From NCBI GenBank assembly GCA_049115715.1, contig JAGDZQ010000003.1, positions 186,001-250,000 of the forward strand: a DNA stretch of 64,000 nucleotides. Direction: 5' to 3'. The position numbers and the translations under genes are program-made. How positions within the stretch are numbered: position 1 is the first letter of the stretch; every line of letters begins with the position of its first letter. The notes beneath the pieces are model-generated. The model was not told where the DNA came from and ran no database searches. It saw only the letters and a list, made by a program, of their open reading frames with translations. Of the stretch, positions 1 through 7,382 are shown piece after piece. The DNA is from JAMZMI01 sp049115715. Lineage in GTDB: Bacteria; Bacteroidota; Bacteroidia; Cytophagales; Cyclobacteriaceae.

Positions 1-1086
1 ACTACTGGAAACATCCACAAAGCTGACTCCATCTCCCTGAAACAACTTATTGACATGGCCATTATCAATTGGTGAGAGTTCTCCATTTGAAATATAAAGG
101 TCGAGATAGGTATCGTTGTTGTAATCGAAAAAAGCCACCCCCCAACTAGTCGTCTTATCATCTTCAACTCCAAGGTCGTGTGCTTTTTCTTCAAGCTTCA
201 AATCCCCTTCGTTGATGAAAAGAAAGTTGTCGCCTATATCGCTGACATAGTAATCAAAGTCTCCATCTTCGTCAATATCTCCGACCGCAAATCCCATCGT
301 GTTAATTTCCAAATTCCATGACGATGCTTCCGATTGCTCAACTAAAAAGGGTTTCGGATAATAATTGACAAACAGTTTATTTGGTTGATAATCGTATCCA
401 AAATCATTCCCCAGCAGAAGGTCAGGATCTCCGTCTAAATCAATATCGGTGAATGCCGCAACAAGTGCTGCTCCATTGGCATCATCACGTAGCAATCCAC
501 TGCTATTTGTAAATGTCTTATCTCCATTGTTGGTATAGAGTTGATCTCCTGTACTTTCCTCATTGTAGTTACAGACATAAATATCCAGGTGTCCGTCAAG
601 ATTGTAATCTCCCAGTGCAACAGAACTACCCCAAAATGACCCTTCAAGACCTGCCTGTCTTCCTCCTTCTTCAAAGTAGATTCCATCCTTATTCCAAAGT
701 AAAAATGTCCGCTGATCTATAAATGACGTCACGATCAAATCCTCAAACCCATCATTGTCCAAATCTCCACTGTAAACGCCCATGGTCTTAGCTCCAAAAA
801 GGGCATTTAATCCCATGGTAATCGAAACGTCTTCAAAAAATCCATTCCCCTGATTCTCATAGAGCAAATCCGATTCCCCACCGCCTGTTATATAGATGTC
901 TTCAAAACCGTCGTTGTTGAAGTCGAAAAAAGCGACTCCTCCTGAGATAAAATTCCCTTGCGTTTTAGTCGGATCAATACCTGCATCTGCACTTACTTCT
1001 AAAAACTGGGCATGAGAAGATGCCCTCCACAAAAGGCTTGATAGTATAAAAAGAAGGAAACGCTTATTGCTAAGGAAAATAGCCAT
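1..1086 (-). CDS. FG-GAP/VCBS-repeat secreted protein, C-terminus cut by window edge
   Basis: The minus-strand frame from the ATG at 1086 is open to base 1 (362 codons) and continues outside the window. It begins with a hydrophobic signal peptide ending near SSHAQ. It then shows repeated calcium-binding-like blades such as FFDFNNDGFEDIYITG, GDLDNDGFEDLIV, GDYNLDGHLDIYV, DIDLDGDPDLLLG and GDIDEDGDFDYYV. These D-x-[DN]-x-D-G-x-x-D motifs are typical of VCBS/FG-GAP beta-propellers, of the kind found in ASPIC/UnbV (CRTAC1-like) proteins. The C-terminal part that would show an ASPIC domain or a T9SS sorting domain is missing. The protein is probably exported or surface-attached; its substrate is unknown. 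The gene is divergent from the sulfatase at 1286. Confidence 0.85.
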   Translation of the reverse strand, partial: MAIFLSNKRFLLFILSSLLWRASSHAQFLEVSADAGIDPTKTQGNFISGGVAFFDFNNDGFEDIYITGGGESDLLYENQGNGFFEDVSITMGLNALFGAKTMGVYSGDLDNDGFEDLIVTSFIDQRTFLLWNKDGIYFEEGGRQAGLEGSFWGSSVALGDYNLDGHLDIYVCNYNEESTGDQLYTNNGDKTFTNSSGLLRDDANGAALVAAFTDIDLDGDPDLLLGNDFGYDYQPNKLFVNYYPKPFLVEQSEASSWNLEINTMGFAVGDIDEDGDFDYYVSDIGDNFLFINEGDLKLEEKAHDLGVEDDKTTSWGVAFFDYNNDTYLDLYISNGELSPIDNGHVNKLFQGDGVSFVDVSSS

Positions 1087-1285
1087 CTCATTAAAGTTGT
1101 TAACAGTAGAAAAATGAAACTTTCAAAAAGTCTGATTAAACCATTTGCATCTGTCTTTGTCTAACTCTCAATTCTGTAAGTTTATCAAAAGTTAGATAGC
1201 TGCCAGCGCAAACGATCTCACTAATCATAAATCACACACTCAAGATCTCATTGATAATTAGATATCTGTGAGTAAATAAGAAACC

Positions 1286-3049
1286 ATGAAATATACCTTT
1301 CTCCTGCTAAGCTGCTTTTTTATTCAAAAGCTTTCTTTCTCCCAAGACAGTCCCAACTTCATTTTCATATTGGCTGATGATCAAGGCTGGACCGGCACCT
1401 CAGTTTTAATGGATCCAGATAATCCCGATTCAAAAAGTGACTATTATGAAACACCAAATCTGGAAAGGCTCGCCGCAAGTGGCATGAGATTCTCAAGCGC
1501 CTATGCTCCATCTCCGAAATGTTCTCCGAGCAGGATGAGTATTATCACAGGGCAGACTACCGCAAGAAATCACTTTACCAATACTTCCTCGATGGTGACA
1601 AGTGGTAAGACTTTAATAGAGCCTTCGAGTAGCACCAGTATCACCAGCGACGAATTTACACTTCCGGAATACTTAAAATCTCTGACTGATCACAACTACA
1701 CCACAGCCCACTTCGGCAAGTGGCATCTTGGCTCTGATCTGCCTGAGGCTCATGGATTCGATGAAAGTGACGGAGCTAACTCTAACAATGATGGAAATAG
1801 TGGCTCTTCGATCAATGAAGATCCGAAAGGCATCTTTGACATTACTCAAAAAGGAATTGACTTCATGTCAGAGGCCATTGCAGCAGATAGGCCTTTTTAT
1901 ATACGACTATCGCACTATGCCGTGCATACTGATATAGAATCAACGCAAGCTTCTTTTGATAAATATGAAGCTAAACCAAAAGGACGCAATCATGATGGTG
2001 CCGACTATGCAGCCATGACGGAGGATCTAGATGCTGGTGTAGGTTTAATCTTAGATTTTATTGAAGAACAGCAACTTCAAGGCACTACATATATCATCTA
2101 CACTTCTGACAATGGGGGCCAAATCAATGTGACGTCAAATGACCCGCTGAGACTTGGGAAGACTATGATTTTCGAGGGAGGAATAAGGGTTCCTTTGATT
2201 ATTTCCGGACCTGGAATTACTGCAAACAGTCATTCATCCGCTCCTGTTGTTGGATATGATTTTTATCCAACCATTGCAGACTTAATAGGTGGAGATTTGT
2301 CGAGCCTTCCCAACGATTTGGATGGAACAAGCTTCAAGGGAATTCTAGATGGTACATCAAATGAACTAACCAAAGATCAACCGCTCATCTTTCACTCCCC
2401 TCATTATGAAAATAATGCTAACAAAACACCAAGATCGGCGATCATAGATGGTGATGAAAAGCTTCTGGTAGAATACGAAACTGGAGACCGGTTGCATTAT
2501 GCTCTGAATGAAGACATAGATGAATCAAATAATACATATAGCGCATCAAGCGAAATCAGTACTTCTCTGCTGCTAACGTTAAGAGATTATTTAAAATCTG
2601 TGGAAGCTCAAATGCCAACTTTTAGTCTTACCGAAGCGGACACTGATGAAGATGGACTGCCAGATTCCTGGGAGTTTGAACAGCTATTGGGAACACTCTT
2701 TGACGGTAGCGATGATCCCGATGGAGATGGGCTGGACAATTCAGATGAATACGATCAGGGAAAAGACCCCCTCGTTTCTGATGCAGGCATTGGGCTTTTA
2801 AGTACCAGCAAACACACCCCACTCAAGCTTTACCCGAACCCAGTACGCGACTTTCTGCAGGTGCTCACAGATATTGATGGTATGAGTTTAACTCTTTACG
2901 ATTTAGGTGGACGTCTGATATTGCAACAAACCGAGATCAATTCCACTTCAAGTGTTTCGACTGTGGGGATTCCTAAAGGGGTCTTTATGTATCAAATCAA
3001 AAATCAAAGTGAGGAGATTATCGCTAAAGGAAGGCTTATAAAAGAATAA
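1286..3049 (+). CDS. Secreted sulfatase (type I, formylglycine) with T9SS sorting domain
   Basis: 587 aa, signal peptide about residues 1-19. Alkaline-phosphatase-fold sulfatase: metal-binding DD at 31-32, signature CSPSR at 79-83 where Cys79 is the residue matured to formylglycine, GKWHLG at 144-149, and TSDNGG at 273-278. Residues about 455-500 are rich in D-x-D-x-D-G repeats (DTDEDGLPDSW, DPDGDGLDNSDEYDQGKDP), a thrombospondin type 3/calcium-binding linker. The last ~75 residues (from LKLYPNPVRDF) are a T9SS type A sorting domain, so the enzyme should be released or attached at the cell surface. It likely removes sulfate esters from a polysaccharide; the GH16 gene converging on it points to a sulfated algal galactan, but the exact substrate position cannot be read from sequence. 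A sulfatase-maturating enzyme is not in the window. Confidence 0.93.
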   Translation: MKYTFLLLSCFFIQKLSFSQDSPNFIFILADDQGWTGTSVLMDPDNPDSKSDYYETPNLERLAASGMRFSSAYAPSPKCSPSRMSIITGQTTARNHFTNTSSMVTSGKTLIEPSSSTSITSDEFTLPEYLKSLTDHNYTTAHFGKWHLGSDLPEAHGFDESDGANSNNDGNSGSSINEDPKGIFDITQKGIDFMSEAIAADRPFYIRLSHYAVHTDIESTQASFDKYEAKPKGRNHDGADYAAMTEDLDAGVGLILDFIEEQQLQGTTYIIYTSDNGGQINVTSNDPLRLGKTMIFEGGIRVPLIISGPGITANSHSSAPVVGYDFYPTIADLIGGDLSSLPNDLDGTSFKGILDGTSNELTKDQPLIFHSPHYENNANKTPRSAIIDGDEKLLVEYETGDRLHYALNEDIDESNNTYSASSEISTSLLLTLRDYLKSVEAQMPTFSLTEADTDEDGLPDSWEFEQLLGTLFDGSDDPDGDGLDNSDEYDQGKDPLVSDAGIGLLSTSKHTPLKLYPNPVRDFLQVLTDIDGMSLTLYDLGGRLILQQTEINSTSSVSTVGIPKGVFMYQIKNQSEEIIAKGRLIKE

Positions 3050-3073
3050 GCAAATTTGTCAAATGGGCTAAAA

Positions 3074-3106
3074 GAAAGCCACCTCAAACTATCATGAGAT
3101 GGCTTC
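3074..3106. terminator. Bidirectional terminator hairpin between convergent genes
   Basis: Arms 3074-3086 and 3095-3106 (AGCCACCTCA against TGAGATGGCT, one wobble mismatch) with an 8-base loop lie between the convergent sulfatase and GH16 genes. A-rich sequence precedes it and a pyrimidine-rich tract follows, which fits termination in both directions. Confidence 0.6.
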
Positions 3107-3124
3107 TTCTGTCTAACTCATATA

Positions 3125-4738
3125 TTACTGTACAACTATTTTTGAAATTGATTCATTATCTCCGTTTTTAACTTTCACTAGATAAATCCCACTTTTCATG
3201 TTTTCAATCAAGTCAAGGTCAAGCTGGATGGTGTAGCCTCCTTGTTCTAAATCGGAAAAGTCCTCTATATAAACCATCTGCCCTGACAGGGTATACATTG
3301 AGATGTTAGCATCGCTAAACTCTGGAATTATCATATCAATATAAACCGCTCTGCCAACAACTGGATTTGGATAGACCTTGGCTTCAAAGTCAGCAACAAA
3401 ATCCGCTTCTTCATCTCCCCCAAGTCTGGAAGCATTCCCTAATATGGTGTATTCAAAAGTCTCCCATCCTTGATCAGATTGACCTTTTGGATACAATATA
3501 GCATTGCTCGTATTCCAAGCAGCTTGTACCCATTTCCCAGTTTTCACACTCTTAAGAGCCATTTTGTTGGTTCCTTTGTTTTTCCATTCAAACCTTTCCC
3601 AATCACCCTTAAAATTCCCCTTGGCCTTCAGTGCTACATTTTGATTTGCTCCATTGGATTGTACGTATTTACCATTTGATAGTGCTTTTAGGACAACTCC
3701 TCCCTGCGGATGGCTCGAAACATCAAATTTCTCCCACGCCCCAATACTTGATGCATTTGAATTACCTCGAGCCAAGAGATGATTGTCATTGGCTGTTTTC
3801 TCAGCGGTTACGTGCTTAAAGTCCCCACCTGTTTTCCTAAATGCTATTCGCTTATTCAGCGGAGCTCCAGAACTTGTGGTAGCCGGTTTCCATGTTTTGA
3901 CCCATTCAACTTCCATGTAATTTCTTCTGGTCGGATTATTAGGCCGGATGTGTTCGTATAGTGGCGCACCTGGACCTGAGCTGCATGCAGGCACAAACGG
4001 TTCCATATCGAAAATAAGTCTCAGGTCTTCCTGAATCAACTTACCTTGAGCTGTATTCATAGTAAGCTTGAAGACTCCATCGATGTATATATCCATTTGA
4101 GTGGCACTTTTCCAATGCATTCCTAATCTGTAATATCTGTTTCTGGGAAAATCCGCAGAAGAAGACGCAACATCTATTGGAGCTGGTTTCGTCTCAAAGT
4201 CTGTCCCGTTTTGGAAAAAGTGAGTGTTGGATCTGATTTTGTCATCCCACCATCTGGTATTAAATCCATTTCCATAGGTCTCGGTAATGTCAATCTCCTG
4301 ATTGTTTTGAGTACCCAGTTTTAGCCAAAACGAAGAAGCCATTGACAGGTCAGAAGCTTTCATGCTACACTCGGTATACCAGCCCTTTTTCATCTTGGTT
4401 TGAGAATAGACAAACCCCGTCTTTATCCAGTAATCGCAATTGGTTTGCTCATTGCCCGGATCCCAGGCTGCTGTAGCTGTAATTCTTAATTTCCCGTTTT
4501 GAACACTAGATTGAGAAGTGTAAAATTTACCTGGCCTCCTGCCAGCCCAGCGGTGACCTTCAGGTCCTGTATCGTGGTTCCGTTTTACCCATTTTGATGA
4601 ATTGAAGCTACTGAAATTATCAGTGAGTGGGTCTACCACTGTCCAGCTTCCTGGAGCAGGCGGATTTGATGGTTGCGCATGCAGCAGACCCGAAACCAGA
4701 GTCAGCACGCATGCGGTTAGAAGTAATTTTCTTATCAT
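3125..4738 (-). CDS. Secreted GH16 endo-galactanase with beta-trefoil and T9SS domains
   Basis: The start is placed at the ATG at 4738, which gives a 537-aa protein with an immediate signal peptide (MIRKLLLTACVL...HAQ); an upstream in-frame ATG at 4798 would put 20 non-signal residues first. The GH16 domain covers about residues 30-285, with the catalytic EIDITE motif at 148-153 (nucleophile Glu148, Asp150, acid/base Glu153). Residues about 295-435 contain repeats of the type 'G.WE.F...' and 'L.S..GKYVQ', matching a fascin-like beta-trefoil (carbohydrate-binding) fold. The C-terminus from AKVYPNPV is a T9SS type A sorting domain. GH16 members with this layout in marine Bacteroidota are agarases or porphyranases; the specific galactan is inferred. 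It converges with the sulfatase gene. Confidence 0.9.
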   Translation of the reverse strand: MIRKLLLTACVLTLVSGLLHAQPSNPPAPGSWTVVDPLTDNFSSFNSSKWVKRNHDTGPEGHRWAGRRPGKFYTSQSSVQNGKLRITATAAWDPGNEQTNCDYWIKTGFVYSQTKMKKGWYTECSMKASDLSMASSFWLKLGTQNNQEIDITETYGNGFNTRWWDDKIRSNTHFFQNGTDFETKPAPIDVASSSADFPRNRYYRLGMHWKSATQMDIYIDGVFKLTMNTAQGKLIQEDLRLIFDMEPFVPACSSGPGAPLYEHIRPNNPTRRNYMEVEWVKTWKPATTSSGAPLNKRIAFRKTGGDFKHVTAEKTANDNHLLARGNSNASSIGAWEKFDVSSHPQGGVVLKALSNGKYVQSNGANQNVALKAKGNFKGDWERFEWKNKGTNKMALKSVKTGKWVQAAWNTSNAILYPKGQSDQGWETFEYTILGNASRLGGDEEADFVADFEAKVYPNPVVGRAVYIDMIIPEFSDANISMYTLSGQMVYIEDFSDLEQGGYTIQLDLDLIENMKSGIYLVKVKNGDNESISKIVVQ

Positions 4739-4809
4739 GATTAATGAAGTTTGTGTGGAGATAAAGTAATTGGTATTTTCAAAAATCATAATGAACAACC
4801 TTTTGCGCT

Positions 4810-4832
4810 TATTCGTATTATAATATTCGTAT
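4810..4832 (-). promoter_or_regulatory. Direct-repeat operator candidate upstream of GH16
   Basis: The 9-mer TATTCGTAT occurs at 4810-4818 and again at 4824-4832, a 14-base period, about 72 bases upstream of the GH16 start. Paired direct repeats in a promoter region suggest a regulator-binding site. No regulator is encoded next to it. Confidence 0.3.
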
Positions 4833-5244
4833 TGAAAATGATTTTAAGTGAGATTTTCACCTTCAAACTTGCGGATCAATATTTTAACCCGTCACAAAAA
4901 AGGCTCTAGTATCGCTGATTCACGTATCAAGCGTAAACTGTGAAGGGACTTAAAATAATTCAATTACGAGGTTTCGTTGAAGGGTTGAGTTCTTGATATC
5001 AAGCCTATTGATCTGATAGCACTTAAGCATTTCACCGCTCGATCTACACGCTGAAGGTCATTCACTGGCCGTGCGACCCGAGGGAATCGATCTTCTCATA
5101 GACGACATACTGGCGTGACTAGGATAATGAAAACAAAGCTGATTAATTAATCTTCTTCTTAAAACTTATGTATACCCTCCCCAACAATATTGCTTGATCC
5201 TGATTCACCGTTTCCAGTGAGGAATGACAAAACGGCTAAGCTGC
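4833..5244. other. Non-coding stretch upstream of GH16
   Basis: About 410 bases separate the GH16 upstream region from the 3' end of the small lipoprotein gene. I found no convincing reading frame, RNA gene or repeat here. Confidence 0.5.
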
Positions 5245-5724
5245 TTACTGCTTATAAGTCAAGGTCAGAAAAGAATAATTGTTGATATAGCCCTGAGGGC
5301 CATCTTCGGAATTTCTAAAACGAATCACAAGTTCTGACCTTTCCAATGGAAGCTGATCCAGAATATCAACGGTCTTTGGTCGTGAATCAATTGAATCTTC
5401 TACTCTTGAAATCACTTCACTTAGCACAATGCTTCTACCTGTTGTTTTATTGTAGAGTTCAGCGATCATGTGTGAGTTACCTCTTGTAGTAACTAAGACG
5501 TAAGTCATAGTCGCCGAGGCAAGATTTCTATATTTGGGCGCTGACAAATCAAGGACCACTGGAGTGCATTCCTCCCACTCCACACTTCCGTTAAATTTAT
5601 TGCAAGGAAAAGTAATCGTTTCTCTTCGTGGAGGAAAATCAATATCATCCTTGCCACCTGCAAACGGATCGTCTCGATTGCATGAAAATAGTAGAATCGC
5701 TATGAATAGTAGTAGAAAGCGCAC
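5245..5724 (-). CDS. Small uncharacterised lipoprotein
   Basis: 159 aa with a short hydrophobic leader and a lipobox (LLFSC, Cys15), so a lipoprotein. The rest is polar with predicted beta character and three further cysteines or near-cysteine positions (FPCNKF, WEECTP). No family was recognised. The segment ATMTYVLVTTRGNSHMIAEL resembles an immunoglobulin-like or carbohydrate-binding strand pattern, but this is only an impression. It is transcribed alone, towards the GH16 gene, and is divergent from the gene at 5915. Confidence 0.7.
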   Translation of the reverse strand: MRFLLLFIAILLFSCNRDDPFAGGKDDIDFPPRRETITFPCNKFNGSVEWEECTPVVLDLSAPKYRNLASATMTYVLVTTRGNSHMIAELYNKTTGRSIVLSEVISRVEDSIDSRPKTVDILDQLPLERSELVIRFRNSEDGPQGYINNYSFLTLTYKQ

Positions 5725-5914
5725 TTTTCAATTTAGTCAAAAACAAAATAACCTCAGAAAGCTCATCCAAAGAATAACATGCTTGTCGCTACTTTTACCA
5801 ATTGAAACTTACTCAAACGTGTGAGAACATACGGGCTCGATAAAATTCCGAATAATCATGCGTTAATTCAGTCAACCCGCATCTTCTCCATTCTTTTATC
5901 GTATAAAATTTTTG

Positions 5915-6751
5915 ATGAGATCAATTTTAATACTCGCCTTTCTAGCGTTTAGTCTTTTTTCTGCACAAGCAAGCAAGCTAAGAAAAGACATACAAGGGAC
6001 TTGGCTTTGTGTGAAAATCCTGGATTCGAATGGGGAGCCCTCGGAGGGTAAGTTCGGCTCTTCAAACTCATTCTTAAAGTTTAAGTTTGAAAAAAACGCT
6101 CTCAAAATCACGCTCTCCCCCTTTGACGGGTTCTTTTTCGAAATGTATCCGTTATTTAAGGAGCATTATTTTGACCTTGATCCTAAAGACATCTTGCTCA
6201 TGCCTGAGTCAATTTATTATGTAGTGTCATTATCGGAAGATCAACTTGTATTGCAAACTCAAGGTCTGGATGACGAAACCATTTTTTATCACTTTGACAA
6301 TGAGAAAAAATACCTTGATGATTTTGTTTCGAATGCCCCTTTTGTAGACTTAGGATTAATCCTAATAGAACACATCACTTTTGAAGGAAAAGTAAATGAG
6401 AACTACAGGTATGTCATCCCTAACACACCCGATTTTTTCACGCCTCGCCCGACTTATGACTATTCTCCTTATTACGATTTTGGAGGCTATTTTACTAAGT
6501 TCTTTAAGTTTGACGACAACCATGTTTTGGATATCCCTACTGGAGAGCTGATAGTGGAATTTGACGTGATGGACAAGAATGTTTCCAGAATCCAAATTGT
6601 GCAAGGGATTAATCAGGAAATTGATTTTAGAGTGATTGAAACCATCTGGAAGTCACGAAAAAAATGGAACGCCTTAAGAATTAACGGCAAAGAGGTCAAG
6701 TCCCGAGCTAGATTACATTTCATCTTCTATAAGGGGAAAGCCCAAGAGTAA
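5915..6751 (+). CDS. Secreted protein with lipocalin-like N-terminus and TonB C-terminal-like domain
   Basis: The ATG at 5915 is preferred over the TTG one codon earlier; it gives 278 aa with a clear signal peptide (MRSILILAFLAFSLFSAQA). Residues about 24-120 start with DIQGTWLCVKI, the opening used by lipocalin-like/DUF4488-type stress domains, followed by alternating beta strands. The last ~65 residues (GELIVEFDVMDKNVSRIQIV through to LHFIFYKG) match the TonB C-terminal pattern: 'v.F.v...G.v..i.v..g...e.d...i..i...kkW.p....Gk.v..r...pi.f'. There is no transmembrane anchor or proline-rich linker, so this is not a classical TonB. In Bacteroidota such domains also occur in periplasmic proteins of unknown role. 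It may share a direction with the FKBP gene 158 bases downstream. Confidence 0.7.
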   Translation: MRSILILAFLAFSLFSAQASKLRKDIQGTWLCVKILDSNGEPSEGKFGSSNSFLKFKFEKNALKITLSPFDGFFFEMYPLFKEHYFDLDPKDILLMPESIYYVVSLSEDQLVLQTQGLDDETIFYHFDNEKKYLDDFVSNAPFVDLGLILIEHITFEGKVNENYRYVIPNTPDFFTPRPTYDYSPYYDFGGYFTKFFKFDDNHVLDIPTGELIVEFDVMDKNVSRIQIVQGINQEIDFRVIETIWKSRKKWNALRINGKEVKSRARLHFIFYKGKAQE

Positions 6752-6909
6752 TCTAATTGCACTGAGAACCCTGAATAAATTGAGATCGCACAAAAGATGT
6801 TTCTTTCCCGACTCTCGTAGTTATCTTTAAAACTTCATCGGTTGTAAATTTTACTTATCACTTACTTTTGCCAACCTTATATTAAATACTCCTTACCATT
6901 AAGCAAATT

Positions 6910-7365
6910 ATGAAATACCTCTTTTACTCTATAATATCTACTTTGGTTCTATTCGTTTCATGCAATGATGATAAGGAGAAAGACTTTGTAGCTGAAAATG
7001 ATCGGCAAATATTGACCTATCTGAATGACAACAATTTGACTGCTGAGAAAAGTGAATCCGGCTTATATTACATCATCGAAAATCAAGGGTCAGGTCAGCA
7101 GCCAAGTTTTAATTCTAATGTAACAGTAGCGTACAAAGGATATTATGTAGATGGTACCGTGTTTGACGAAAGTAACGCGCTTGGGATTTCATTCAATCTG
7201 CAAAGAGTAATCGGAGGTTGGACCGAAGGTATCACCTACTTTAAGGAAGGAGGAAACGGCATGCTGCTAATACCTTCTCATTTGGGCTATGGCAGCAACG
7301 ACTTCAATGGAATCCCCGGAGGTTCTGTCTTGCTCTTTGATGTGAAATTGATAAGCGTCAACTAG
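6910..7365 (+). CDS. FKBP-type peptidyl-prolyl isomerase lipoprotein
   Basis: 151 aa; leader with lipobox LFVSC (Cys19). Residues about 40-150 form one FKBP domain: SGLYYIIENQGSGQQP, VAYKGYYVDGTVFDES, VIGGWTEGITYFKEGG, LLIPSHLGYG, PGGSVLLFDVKLISV. These contain the usual aromatic and Asp active-site residues (Y, F, D of GTVFDES, the W of GGWTEG, Y of LGYG). It should speed proline isomerisation of exported proteins in the periplasm or at the outer membrane. The stop codon lies two bases from the stop of the convergent gene. Confidence 0.93.
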   Translation: MKYLFYSIISTLVLFVSCNDDKEKDFVAENDRQILTYLNDNNLTAEKSESGLYYIIENQGSGQQPSFNSNVTVAYKGYYVDGTVFDESNALGISFNLQRVIGGWTEGITYFKEGGNGMLLIPSHLGYGSNDFNGIPGGSVLLFDVKLISVN

Positions 7366-7382
7366 CTTATTTAAGCGAGTTG
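7359..7382. terminator. Hairpin containing both convergent stop codons
   Basis: Arms 7359-7369 and 7372-7382 (CAACTAGCTTA against TAAGCGAGTTG, one mismatch) enclose the stop codons of the FKBP gene (7363-7365) and of the opposing gene (7367-7369). The innermost pairs must open to make a loop. This probably acts as a shared terminator. Confidence 0.45.
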
